A DNA stretch of 17,320 nt. Origin: Candidatus Zixiibacteriota bacterium (GTDB lineage: Bacteria > Zixibacteria > MSB-5A5 > GN15 > FEB-12). Shown here piece by piece: positions 1 through 7,724 of the stretch. Position numbers and translations under genes: made by a program. Every line of letters begins with the position of its first letter. Within the stretch, counting starts at the first letter, position 1. The DNA lies in the NCBI GenBank assembly GCA_022570975.1, contig JACZYS010000014.1, positions 3,707 to 21,026 of the forward strand, in the 5' to 3' direction. A model generated the notes under the pieces. It searched no databases. It was not told where the DNA came from and was given only the letters and a program-made list of their open reading frames with translations.

Positions 1-1857
1 TCGAAAAATGATCTCCTGCATAAATTTCCTGAATTTTTTATCAGTCAAATCGTTGGTGTCAAGCATCAGCATTCTCAGCATATGAAATATCCAGGCACCC
101 TTGCAGTTTTGGATGGTGGCCACCGGTAGTTTTTGGTCTAATCTGGTGCTGGTAGCCAGTGGAACTTCACGGTTCAAACTGAGAACTTGAAAGAGGGAAT
201 CCTTTTTTATCAGCAAATTTGAAAAAAACTGCCCGCCTTTTAATTCCCCCTCCAATTGCATAAGCATCATATATTCCTGAACGGCACTTGAGATCCAGCT
301 CTCGCGGGAAGATCTCATATGCAGAAGTTCTCCAAACCATTGCAACGAGAGAGATTTCCCGGCCAAAATGTTAAACCCACCAAGTGCTTTAAAATAGTCA
401 TTGCGGATGCATACTACCTGAGGGACTTTTATCATCCCCGGCATGCTGAGCCGGTAACCTTCGGGATAGACATATTCCACAAAAGTTCCTTGCGGACCTC
501 CAAAATTGTTAATGAAATACTCAAAACCCATAAGAATTGCCGACTGATAAATTTTGTCAGGGATATAACAATCATCCTTTTTGGTAATTGCTTTTGACTT
601 CAAGAAATTTAAACTGATTCCGGTTGATGAGACAATCTGGATAGTGTCAAAGCCGCTGGCGTAGGCCTGGTAATAATATTTTCTGGATAGTTTTTGAGGT
701 GTTGATTCAACTGTGTTTAACTTCTTGTTATATTCTTTCAATTTGCCAAGTCCCGGGGCTACAAGATTGTAGCCTTTCGGCAGCAAGAAAGTTATACTGT
801 TTTCCGAAGGACTGGGATTTTCAACATAAGGAATAGGGTTGTCAAAATTTTTCCCTTTATACCAGAGAGTGACATTAATAGTATCTCCCTGATAAAAATA
901 GTTTTGAGGAATAACAACAATTTGTTTGAAATCTTTTCTTCGAAAATAATCAACCTCGTTGCCGTTAAGATAGACTGAATCAAGTCTCAGGTTGTAATGT
1001 AAAAATAAAGAGATAAATTTTGTACTGTCTGAATTTAACAGCAGCTGAATATTGCTCTGACAGTTATCAATTGTTCTACCGTCAAGACCTCCAATCGTTA
1101 TTTCTGATCTATTTTTTAAGATAGTGGTAGGATAAGCAATATCAGACATTTGTGAGTTTGTCGTCTTAGCAGCTTCTTCTTCTTGAAATACAGAAGCTTC
1201 GGTAGGAACAACATCCCCGCCCTCAAATTCATATGCAACCCTAACTTGCTCCGGTCGGTTGGGGTCATAGTTAAAATTGTAGCGGTTAAAGTCTGCCCAG
1301 AAATATCCGCTTGCATCTCTTTCATAAAGAGAATGCAAAAGTTGCAACTGGTTGTCTATCTGATGAAATATAACCGGCCTGAAAAAAATCTCACTTTGGG
1401 CTTTTCGGCTGGCATTAAACGCTTTCCAGTCAAGCCTCTCTTTTTTGAAACTAAACTTTTCCCTAAGTAAAAGATCCAGATTATCTGCAAATCTTATAAA
1501 ACATACTTGAAAATTCTCAGAGACTAAAGAGTCCCTGGTTACAGCCAGTAATGAAACTTTTTCAATTCCATCGGGAACAGTAATATCAGCCCTTCCATTT
1601 CCGATAAAGAGTGCCGCTGTCGGCCGTTCATCTACAAATCTGAGCAGGTGAATTTCTCCTTTGACAAAGGTAAAAGTGGCAACATCTTTTTTGTATGTGA
1701 AGTTTGAAATCTCTGCTACTTCGCCGTAAGAGTTTTCCAGAGGAAGATTCAAAGAGGAATATTTTTTCTTAAACTCTTTCATGAATTCGGATTTTGCAAT
1801 AACCTCAACCGGGATCAAAAAAAGAAAAGAGACCAGAGTCAGATATGGAAATTTCAT
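1..1857 (-). CDS. Secreted M1-aminopeptidase-like protein lacking the zinc site (partial)
   Basis: An open frame of 619 codons runs from ATG at 1857 to the left edge, so the C-terminus is missing. An AGGAG lies about 5 bases before the ATG. Residues 1-21 look like a signal peptide (MKFPYLTLVSFLFLIPVEV), implying export. The C-terminal half aligns with gluzincin (M1) aminopeptidases: QWFG at 506-509, W521, EYMM at 528-531, and a later KGAWIFHMLRML stretch. The HExxH motif that should precede QWFG is K501-S-L-S-L505. The third zinc ligand, expected 19 residues after the last His, is Ser524. The upstream substrate-binding GxMEN-type motif also looks eroded. I infer a non-catalytic M1-fold protein, perhaps a binding or scaffold protein. 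It is probably co-transcribed with the NTPase gene 34 bases upstream. The fold assignment is fairly secure; the function is unknown. Confidence 0.72.
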   Translation of the reverse strand, partial: MKFPYLTLVSFLFLIPVEVIAKSEFMKEFKKKYSSLNLPLENSYGEVAEISNFTYKKDVATFTFVKGEIHLLRFVDERPTAALFIGNGRADITVPDGIEKVSLLAVTRDSLVSENFQVCFIRFADNLDLLLREKFSFKKERLDWKAFNASRKAQSEIFFRPVIFHQIDNQLQLLHSLYERDASGYFWADFNRYNFNYDPNRPEQVRVAYEFEGGDVVPTEASVFQEEEAAKTTNSQMSDIAYPTTILKNRSEITIGGLDGRTIDNCQSNIQLLLNSDSTKFISLFLHYNLRLDSVYLNGNEVDYFRRKDFKQIVVIPQNYFYQGDTINVTLWYKGKNFDNPIPYVENPSPSENSITFLLPKGYNLVAPGLGKLKEYNKKLNTVESTPQKLSRKYYYQAYASGFDTIQIVSSTGISLNFLKSKAITKKDDCYIPDKIYQSAILMGFEYFINNFGGPQGTFVEYVYPEGYRLSMPGMIKVPQVVCIRNDYFKALGGFNILAGKSLSLQWFGELLHMRSSRESWISSAVQEYMMLMQLEGELKGGQFFSNLLIKKDSLFQVLSLNREVPLATSTRLDQKLPVATIQNCKGAWIFHMLRMLMLDTNDLTDKKFRKFMQEIIFR

Positions 1858-1891
1858 TCATTCTCCTTAAGTAAGAAAAAATAATAACATA

Positions 1892-2446
1892 TCATAATAT
1901 ACTGATAAGTTCTAAAATTGTTTTGAGAAATTTATCATATTTTGAGTCAAAATCAACTTCCGGCTCAATAAAATGGTAGCTTGGATGAGGCGACCAGATC
2001 AGTTTCAGCTCATTTTGAAGATGCAGGCATTGGTCAAGTGACTCTGTTCTTATATCATCTTGAATGTAAAATGCTTCTCCCAATGTTGCCGCTGTCCCCA
2101 GTTGAATGACATCGGTGTATCGCTTGAATTCATCCGCAACTGATGTATTGACATTATTGAGAGTTTTGCTGTAAAATGAAAGTCCGTCCAACGTGCCCCG
2201 GTCGGTTATGAACGGCTTTTCTCCAATAGCTTTCTCTCTTAAAATCTGCCGGTTATATATTTCCAGATGAAATTCAGCCGGTTTTTCTCTAATTGAATAG
2301 TTTTCAGCTAAAAGCTCTCTGGCTAATTCATCAAAAAAATGAAATTCGGCAAATTTCTTATTATTTTTCAAACGGAACATAAATTCTGTCTTGCCGGAAG
2401 CCGGAGCACCGGTGATAACAATCTTTTTCACATTCTTATTTGCCAC
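1892..2446 (-). CDS. P-loop NTPase / kinase-like protein (AAA_28 type)
   Basis: A 184-residue soluble protein starting at GTG (2446). A Walker A motif, GAPASGKT, is at residues 13-20. An acidic DE pair at 39-40 follows the second strand, and DRG at 82-84 sits where related NadR-type nucleoside kinases and AAA_28 ATPases carry a conserved acid/arginine. The length and the pattern of a Walker A, a central DRG and a helical C-terminus fit the AAA_28 (NadR kinase-like) family. The substrate cannot be read from the sequence. No strong Shine-Dalgarno precedes the GTG. It is the first gene of a minus-strand pair with the M1-like gene and is divergent from the M24 peptidase across 126 bases. Family assignment is likely; the specific reaction is unknown. 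Confidence 0.75.
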   Translation of the reverse strand: MANKNVKKIVITGAPASGKTEFMFRLKNNKKFAEFHFFDELARELLAENYSIREKPAEFHLEIYNRQILREKAIGEKPFITDRGTLDGLSFYSKTLNNVNTSVADEFKRYTDVIQLGTAATLGEAFYIQDDIRTESLDQCLHLQNELKLIWSPHPSYHFIEPEVDFDSKYDKFLKTILELISIL

Positions 2447-2572
2447 AACATTCTTATTTCAACTGAGACAGAAGAAAATGTCAATCCGTTCAATTCAAAT
2501 ATAAATTAATCTGTTTTTGTTCTTCCATTAGTTATATTCGTTCTTGTAATTGTTCAAGATAAAGGAGTTAGT

Positions 2573-3745
2573 GTGAATATCCCCGAAATACAAAAATCTC
2601 TTGCGGAAAATAATCTGGATGGCTGGTTAATGGCTGATTTTCATGGCAGAAATACAGTTGCCACTGAGATGCTCCAGATTTATGGTCACATTACTCGTCG
2701 CTCTTTTTACTTTATCCCCGTTTCCGGCGAGCCGGTAGCTCTAATCCATGCGATAGAGAAGCCGTTGTTTAAACATTTGCCGGGAGTGAAACATATTTGC
2801 TCATCATATAGAACACTCGAAGAAAAACTTAAAGAGACTGTTGCTCCTTCTATGAAATTGGCTATGGAGTATTCCCCCAATGGAAGACTTCCGTATATTG
2901 GCCTGGTAGATGCCGGAACTATTGAACTGGTCCGCTCAATCGGATGTGAAATTCTGTCATCTGAGAATCTGGTCGCAAAATTTCAAGCGATATTGGATGA
3001 CAGCCAGATTGAGTCTCACAAAAAGGCGGCGGTGATGATTAACAAAATCAAAGATGACGCCTTTGCTTTAATCAAAGATTCAATAGAAAATTCAAAATCA
3101 ATAACAGAATTTGATGTTGTCAGTTTCATATTGGAGCAGTTTGAAAAAAACAAGATGGAAACGGACCATTCACCAATCTGCGGAGTTAACGGCAATGCCG
3201 GAAATCCACATTATGAGCCAATTGAAGGAAAATCTTCCGAAATAAATCGAGGTGATTTGATTCTGATTGATCTATGGGCCAAATTGAATTCTGACAGGGC
3301 TGTTTTCGCCGATATTACCTGGATGGCATTTGCCGGGAAAAAATCAGAGATTCCTGAAAAATTCACAAACATTTTTTGGGTCATAACTGGAGGTAGAAAT
3401 GCGGCCGTTGATTTCTTAAATGAAAACCTGCCCAAAAGAGATGTGGTCGGCGGTGAAGTTGACGACATCTGCCGTAACTATATAAAAAATAATAAGTTAG
3501 ATGAATATTTTGTCCACCGAACAGGCCACTCAATTACAACAAATGTTCACGGAACCGGCCCTAATATTGATAATATGGAAACCGAAGACAGTCGAATACT
3601 GCAAAAAGGGCATCTCTTTTCGATTGAGCCTGGTGTTTATATGGAAGATTGCGGCTTCCGAACAGAGATTGATGTTCTAATTGGTGACAAAACAGCAGAA
3701 ATCCACACGCAGCCAATCCAAACCGAAATATTGGCTCTGTTTTAG
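2573..3745 (+). CDS. M24-family metallopeptidase (Xaa-Pro aminopeptidase/dipeptidase-like)
   Basis: A 390-residue cytoplasmic protein with no signal peptide. It starts at GTG 2573, five bases after an AAAGGAG ribosome-binding site. The N-terminal ~150 residues form a creatinase-like domain and the rest is the pita-bread catalytic domain. The five metal ligands of the M24 family can be placed: D233 (in DLWAK), D247 (in FADITW), H319 (in TGHSI), E352 (in SIEPG) and E365 (in RTEID). The spacing between the two Asp is slightly longer than in classical PepQ/PepP. The second conserved histidine region (NVHGTGPN, 324-331) is present. All catalytic residues are intact, so an active dinuclear metal peptidase removing residues next to proline is expected. 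No partner gene is evident; it stands alone between a divergent operon and an AT-rich gap. Confidence 0.88.
   Translation: MNIPEIQKSLAENNLDGWLMADFHGRNTVATEMLQIYGHITRRSFYFIPVSGEPVALIHAIEKPLFKHLPGVKHICSSYRTLEEKLKETVAPSMKLAMEYSPNGRLPYIGLVDAGTIELVRSIGCEILSSENLVAKFQAILDDSQIESHKKAAVMINKIKDDAFALIKDSIENSKSITEFDVVSFILEQFEKNKMETDHSPICGVNGNAGNPHYEPIEGKSSEINRGDLILIDLWAKLNSDRAVFADITWMAFAGKKSEIPEKFTNIFWVITGGRNAAVDFLNENLPKRDVVGGEVDDICRNYIKNNKLDEYFVHRTGHSITTNVHGTGPNIDNMETEDSRILQKGHLFSIEPGVYMEDCGFRTEIDVLIGDKTAEIHTQPIQTEILALF
3711..3743 (+). terminator. Possible weak terminator hairpin at the end of the M24 gene
   Basis: AGCCAAT (3711-3717) and ATTGGCT (3730-3736) form a 7-bp inverted repeat with a 12-base loop. 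It is followed by CTGTTTT ending in the stop codon. It lies inside the last codons of the peptidase gene and the T run is short, so this is only a tentative transcription terminator. Confidence 0.25.
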
Positions 3746-3925
3746 GGGGGCTGTGTCTTCCGTAAAAATTTTTCAAAATAATTGTAATAATTTGATAAAT
3801 TAATCCGAAAATAATAAAGGCAATTAGAATTTTAACTTAATGAAATTCAATAAGATAACAAAATATTTTGAGAAAATGATTATAATATTTTGCTTAAAAA
3901 ATATTATATAATATATTAATTACAC
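3746..3925. other. AT-rich intergenic gap before the Fic gene
   Basis: About 180 bases, over three-quarters A/T, starting with six G after the peptidase stop codon. No DnaA box, RNA gene, clear promoter hexamer pair or terminator was recognised. The last 40 bases are almost pure A/T up to the Fic start codon. The gap probably carries the Fic promoter and may mark one edge of an acquired segment. Confidence 0.5.
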
Positions 3926-5143
3926 ATGGTACAAGCAATTCACTATAGAAAACCGGCAGACTGGATGTTTTATGACATTCAGAAAATTGCTCATTCCCTT
4001 ATTGGTGCTAAATCTGCATTACGTACTCTTCAAAATTTACCTTATCAAAAATCATGGCTTGAAAATTTGCAAAAAATTGGACATAAAGAAGAAGTATTTG
4101 GAACAACAAGAATTGAAGGCGTTGAAGTAACAGAGCAGGAATTTCAAGAAGCACTTGAAAAACCTTTTGAATTCTTAAAACTAAAAAATCAAAGAGAAAT
4201 TAAAGCAGCGGATAATGCATATAAGTGGATTTCTAAATTACAAGTAGGCGCTCCGATTACTAAAGAGCTCTTGATGAATATTCACCGACAAATTACCAGA
4301 GGAATTGAAGATAGTGAATACAAGCCAGGTAGAATTAGAGAATCTGACGACAATGTAATTTATGGTACTCCAATTCACAGAGGGGCCAACGGCGGAGATG
4401 AATGCCAAGAAATGATCAATGAACTAGTAGTTCAAATTGAGTCAGAATACAACAAGCACGATCCCTTAGTTGGAGCCATTGCGGCTCATTATCATCTTGC
4501 ATCAATTCATCCGTTTTCCAACGGTAACGGTCGTACAGCCCGAGCGCTTGAGGCTTTTATGCTAAGAAAAGCAGGACTTCCAGAGGGCTGCCTTATTCCA
4601 ATGTCCAATTATTACTACGATGAAAGAGGAAGATACTTTGGTTTACTCTCCAATATAATCGAGAATAATCATGACTTGACTGAGTTTATGATATTTGCAC
4701 TTGAAGGCTTGGAAATTCAAATAAATCGAGCACTTGAGAAAGCAAAAGATGAATTGGCTCGTGCATTGTACAGAAATTTGATGTTTGATTTTTATAATAA
4801 GTTAGAAAGTAAGAAAAGAAGAGTCATTACCTTAAGACAACTTGAAATTTTAAAGTATCTGCTTTCGAAAAAAAAGCCAGTAGAATTGGACGACATTTTT
4901 AAAATAGTTTTTCATGAACATTACCAACACTTGAAAATCCCCTACACAGCTTTTATTAGAGATATAAGCAAAATGTCGCAGATTGAAGCGATAGAGATAA
5001 AGCGAGATAAAGAATCTGACGAATATTACATTCGGATAAATCTCGATTGGCCCCAAAAATTTACTGAAACTGAGCTTTATAAGACTTATAAAAGCCTTCC
5101 AGCAGCAAAGTCTTCAATTGCTATTACACCAAGAGAAGATTAA
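3926..5143 (+). CDS. Fic/DOC family protein with N-terminal inhibitory motif and C-terminal winged helix
   Basis: A 405-residue Fic-domain protein. The signature loop HPFSNGNGRTAR is at 195-206. The catalytic His195 and the phosphate-binding GNGR/R206 residues are present, while the usual Asp/Glu of the motif is Asn199. An N-terminal helix carries T60-x-x-x-E64-G65, the (S/T)xxxE(G/N) inhibitory motif of class II Fic proteins, whose Glu blocks ATP gamma-phosphate positioning. Residues about 300-393 look like a winged helix-turn-helix. Known relatives transfer AMP to protein hydroxyls; the target here is unknown. There is no Shine-Dalgarno before ATG 3926. No antitoxin-like small gene adjoins it, which fits self-inhibition in cis. 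The gene has one CCGG in 1218 bases, unlike its neighbours, suggesting horizontal transfer. Confidence 0.88.
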   Translation: MVQAIHYRKPADWMFYDIQKIAHSLIGAKSALRTLQNLPYQKSWLENLQKIGHKEEVFGTTRIEGVEVTEQEFQEALEKPFEFLKLKNQREIKAADNAYKWISKLQVGAPITKELLMNIHRQITRGIEDSEYKPGRIRESDDNVIYGTPIHRGANGGDECQEMINELVVQIESEYNKHDPLVGAIAAHYHLASIHPFSNGNGRTARALEAFMLRKAGLPEGCLIPMSNYYYDERGRYFGLLSNIIENNHDLTEFMIFALEGLEIQINRALEKAKDELARALYRNLMFDFYNKLESKKRRVITLRQLEILKYLLSKKKPVELDDIFKIVFHEHYQHLKIPYTAFIRDISKMSQIEAIEIKRDKESDEYYIRINLDWPQKFTETELYKTYKSLPAAKSSIAITPRED

Positions 5144-5147
5144 TACC

Positions 5148-5175
5148 TTGACGGAAACTTGAATTTTGGTATATT
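5148..5175 (+). promoter_or_regulatory. Sigma70-type promoter of the rpmH operon
   Basis: TTGACG (5148-5153) and TATATT (5170-5175) are separated by 16 bases. TGG directly before the -10 hexamer gives an extended -10 element (TGnTATATT). It starts 5 bases after the Fic stop codon and points at rpmH, with a predicted transcription start near 5182. It is the best promoter match seen in the window. Confidence 0.65.
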
Positions 5176-5180
5176 CTCAA

Positions 5181-5198
5181 GCTCTGAGAAATCAGAGT
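5181..5198 (+). promoter_or_regulatory. 5'-leader hairpin with GAAA tetraloop upstream of rpmH
   Basis: CTCTGA (5182-5187), a GAAA loop and TCAGAG (5192-5197) form a perfect 6-bp stem capped by a GNRA-type tetraloop, extendable by a G-U and an A-U pair. The predicted transcription start falls at the base of the stem, so the mRNA would begin with this hairpin. No run of U follows it directly, so it is not a simple terminator. A role in mRNA stability or leader regulation is inferred. Confidence 0.4.
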
Positions 5199-5247
5199 TA
5201 AATTATTGAAAATTTGAATTTTTTTAGATAATTGAGGTATTTTTGTT

Positions 5248-5400
5248 ATGAAAAGAACTTTTCAGCCATCGAACAGAAAAAAATTAAACGACCACGGATT
5301 TAGAGCCAGAATGTCTACCAAGAATGGTCGCAATGTTTTGGCTCGACGGAGAGCTAAAGGCAGAAAAAGACTTACTGCTACTGTTGCCAAAAGAAAATAG
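5248..5400 (+). CDS. rpmH: 50S ribosomal protein bL34
   Basis: A 50-residue, highly basic protein beginning MKRTFQPSNRKK and containing HGFRARM, TKNGR, LARRR and KGRKRLTA blocks, which are diagnostic of bL34. It is a few residues longer than the usual 44-46. It is a component of the large ribosomal subunit near the 23S rRNA core. GAGG at 5234-5237 lies 10 bases before the ATG. It heads the conserved rpmH-rnpA-yidD-yidC-mnmE cluster behind a strong promoter, and its 3' end overlaps rnpA. It is below 60 residues and easily missed, but the identification is firm. Confidence 0.97.
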   Translation: MKRTFQPSNRKKLNDHGFRARMSTKNGRNVLARRRAKGRKRLTATVAKRK

Positions 5401-5725
5401 TTTAAATCGTTCTTCGATTTTAAAAAGAAGGACAGAGATTTCTTTTCTTTTTGAAAATGGAGAAAAAATCAAAACCAGGCTGTTCAGTTTTTTCTGGAAA
5501 AAAAGTGATGCTTTCAAATTTGGAATCTTCATAAAACGAAAATCCTCAAGCGCGGTTAGTAGAAATAAAATTAAAAGGATTTATAGGGAGGCAGTGAGGT
5601 TAAACAGGCAGAAATTAAAATCAGATTTTTCAATTGCCATATCCCACATCCCCCAAAAGACTCCACCTACTTTTGATGAGATCAATGTCGAAATTTCCAA
5701 CATATTTGAAAAGCTCAACAAATAG
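5384..5725 (+). CDS. rnpA: Ribonuclease P protein component
   Basis: The protein subunit of RNase P binds the catalytic RNA and helps mature tRNA 5' ends. The signature SRNKIKRIYREAVR matches the family RNR motif (RNxxKRxxREAxR). The N-terminal LPKxxxLxRxxxxxxLFxxG pattern is also typical. The start is uncertain. TTG at 5384 gives a 113-residue protein of normal length that overlaps rpmH by 17 bases. The only in-frame ATG codons, 5324 and 5333, would overlap rpmH by 68-77 bases and add an atypical extension. Heavy rpmH/rnpA overlap is known in Thermus, so the longer form is not excluded. The 3' end overlaps yidD, implying translational coupling along rpmH-rnpA-yidD. Confidence 0.93.
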   Translation: MPKENSLNRSSILKRRTEISFLFENGEKIKTRLFSFFWKKSDAFKFGIFIKRKSSSAVSRNKIKRIYREAVRLNRQKLKSDFSIAISHIPQKTPPTFDEINVEISNIFEKLNK

Positions 5726-5969
5726 CTTTAGCAGTAAAACAGAAACCGGCAAGGTTTCGTTATTTTCATATCCGTTCTTGATTCTAATAAGAATTTATAG
5801 ATATACATTTTCTTCCCTGCTTGGCGGAAGCTGTCGTTTTTATCCCAGCTGCTCACATTATAGTGAGGATGCTTTCAAAAAACATGGTGCCTTAAAGGGG
5901 ATGTTTTTAACTGTCAAAAGATTGTTAAAATGTCATCCATGGAACAAGGGCGGTTATGACCCGGCATGA
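5685..5969 (+). CDS. yidD: Membrane protein insertion efficiency factor YidD
   Basis: A small membrane-associated protein that assists YidC-dependent insertion. Diagnostic blocks are IRIYRYTFSSLLGGSCRFYPSCSHY in outline (an amphipathic helix, then CRFxPSCSxY), an HGALKG turn, and a C-terminal CHPWNKGGYDPA. The frame is open back to ATG 5634. ATG 5685 (94 residues) or TTG 5706 (87 residues) better fit the family length of roughly 70-90. From 5685 it overlaps the end of rnpA by 41 bases in another frame. It is followed 19 bases later by yidC, its functional partner. Confidence 0.93.
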   Translation: MSKFPTYLKSSTNSFSSKTETGKVSLFSYPFLILIRIYRYTFSSLLGGSCRFYPSCSHYSEDAFKKHGALKGMFLTVKRLLKCHPWNKGGYDPA

Positions 5970-5988
5970 ATAAAGGATTCAAAATAAA

Positions 5989-7716
5989 TTGAGTAAAAAA
6001 GAAATCATCCTGATAGTTGCATTATCGATAATTGCCATATTCTATTTTCCAATTTTGCGAATGATGGGACTTGTTGATGACCCTCCACCGGCAGAGCAAG
6101 TTGAAACAACTGAAACGGAAAATAGCACACCGGTTAGCCGGCAGCCATTCGTAGAAACAAATAATAATGCCGGCACTGATTATTCTTCACAGAGCAGCAA
6201 CCCGGTAATTAATCAGCCCCAGTCAGATTCAGCAGTGGTCATCAAAAAAGCAGACTCAATTTATATCAACACCGGTCCCTACAAAATCATAATGAGTTCA
6301 CTCGGCGGCGGACCGGTTTCTATTAATTTAAACGAATACTCATATCGGGATGGCAGAAGTATTGATATGCTATCGGAATCGGATGAGGCAACCCCGGAAT
6401 TTTCTTTTGCCGGGGGGACGTTTAAGTTTTCGTCAATTTATTTCAGCTCTGATTTGATTTCCGGAGAGTATTATGTAGAGACTGAACCTTTGATAGTCAA
6501 CTATTCGTATAAAATAGAAAACGGAGGTCTGTTAAATAAGAAATATATCTTCTACCCTGACCGTTATGATTTTGATCTGGTTTTAAGCATAAGCGACCCC
6601 TCAAAATTTGGCTTCCAGAGAAAATATCAAGCTATCTGGAATACGCCTACACCGGTTACCGAACCGCAGCCAAAGACTGACTATGAACTAATGGAAGCAG
6701 TGGCAATGCAATCGGACTCTCGTTTGAACTTAGACGACTTTGAAGACGACAAGTTAAACCAGACTGTTGATGGTGACACCAAGTGGGCCGGAGTAAGAAG
6801 CAAATATTTTTGTGCCGTCATCATTCCTCGCAGCGACAGACAAGGCTCTGCTGCTGTTGCCTATGGCTCCAAAGGGAGTAAGACCACCGTTGATGGTACC
6901 TTTGAAACAAGGTCAATCAGATGTGGAATGGAAATGGAGTTCTCAGAATTACTGCCGATCAATGATTCGTTCACCGTCTTTGTCGGTGCCATGGACTATA
7001 ATAAAATGTCTGGCTATGATATCGGCCTGGAAGATATGCTTGATATTGGTACGATGCCTTTTATTGGCTGGATAATAAAACCTTTTGCAATAGCAATTTT
7101 GTGGCTTCTGCCTCTTATGTACACTTTCATACCAAATTATGGCATCGTGATAATACTCTTCGCCCTTCTGGTCAAGCTGATAACCCTGCCCCTCTCCATG
7201 AAATCTTTTAAGTCCATGCAGGCTATGAAAGATATTCAACCGAAGATGGAAGAGCTGAAAAAGAAACACAAAAAAAATCCACAGGCACTGAACAAGGAGA
7301 TGATGAAACTATACAAAGAGCATGGTGTTAACCCGATGTCCGGTTGTTTGCCAATGCTTCCGCAGATGCCGCTATTTTTTGCCATGTTCTCGGTATTCAG
7401 GGCAACCATATTGTTGAGAGATGCACCCTTTTTCTGGTTTATTGATGATTTGTCTCGCGGTGCTTCAGGATTTACCGATCCGTATATTCTGCTTGTGATA
7501 TTTATGATTGCGGCTCAGTTTGTTTCACAAAAATTAACTATGGCTTCCAATCAGCAGAACAAGGCGCTAATTTATATAATGCCGCTGTTTATGGGATTTA
7601 TTTTCTATAGTTTTGCAGCCGGGTTGGTTCTTTACTGGGCCTGTTTCTCAATCTTCTCTCTGATTGATTACTTCCTCTTTAAGCGAGGTAAGTCAAAAGA
7701 AATTCAATCTGTGTAA
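5989..7716 (+). CDS. yidC: Membrane protein insertase YidC
   Basis: A 575-residue inner-membrane insertase. It starts at TTG 5989, 11 bases after AAAGGA. TM1 is at residues ~5-25, followed by a Ser/Gln/Asn-rich linker (~30-85) and a large periplasmic P1 domain (~90-340), as in Gram-negative YidC. The conserved insertase core follows, with about five TM segments. It contains LPLSMKSFKSMQAMKDIQPK, a coiled cytoplasmic hairpin rich in lysine, then VNPMSGCLPMLPQMPLFFAM. The charged residue of the hydrophilic groove, Arg in E. coli (R366), aligns with Lys396. It acts with YidD and with SecYEG to insert and fold membrane proteins. The C-terminal tail is short and lacks the long basic extension of some homologues. 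Confidence 0.97.
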   Translation: MSKKEIILIVALSIIAIFYFPILRMMGLVDDPPPAEQVETTETENSTPVSRQPFVETNNNAGTDYSSQSSNPVINQPQSDSAVVIKKADSIYINTGPYKIIMSSLGGGPVSINLNEYSYRDGRSIDMLSESDEATPEFSFAGGTFKFSSIYFSSDLISGEYYVETEPLIVNYSYKIENGGLLNKKYIFYPDRYDFDLVLSISDPSKFGFQRKYQAIWNTPTPVTEPQPKTDYELMEAVAMQSDSRLNLDDFEDDKLNQTVDGDTKWAGVRSKYFCAVIIPRSDRQGSAAVAYGSKGSKTTVDGTFETRSIRCGMEMEFSELLPINDSFTVFVGAMDYNKMSGYDIGLEDMLDIGTMPFIGWIIKPFAIAILWLLPLMYTFIPNYGIVIILFALLVKLITLPLSMKSFKSMQAMKDIQPKMEELKKKHKKNPQALNKEMMKLYKEHGVNPMSGCLPMLPQMPLFFAMFSVFRATILLRDAPFFWFIDDLSRGASGFTDPYILLVIFMIAAQFVSQKLTMASNQQNKALIYIMPLFMGFIFYSFAAGLVLYWACFSIFSLIDYFLFKRGKSKEIQSV

Positions 7717-7724
7717 CAGCCGTC

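Noticed and set aside
319..597. 92-codon plus-strand ORF at the left
   Set aside because: It is a shadow of the minus-strand M1-like frame, which has a signal peptide, a ribosome-binding site and family motifs.
3746..3925. AT-rich gap as an alternative replication origin upstream of the rpmH cluster
   Set aside because: Its position and AT content would suit, but I found no TTATCCACA or close variant on either strand.
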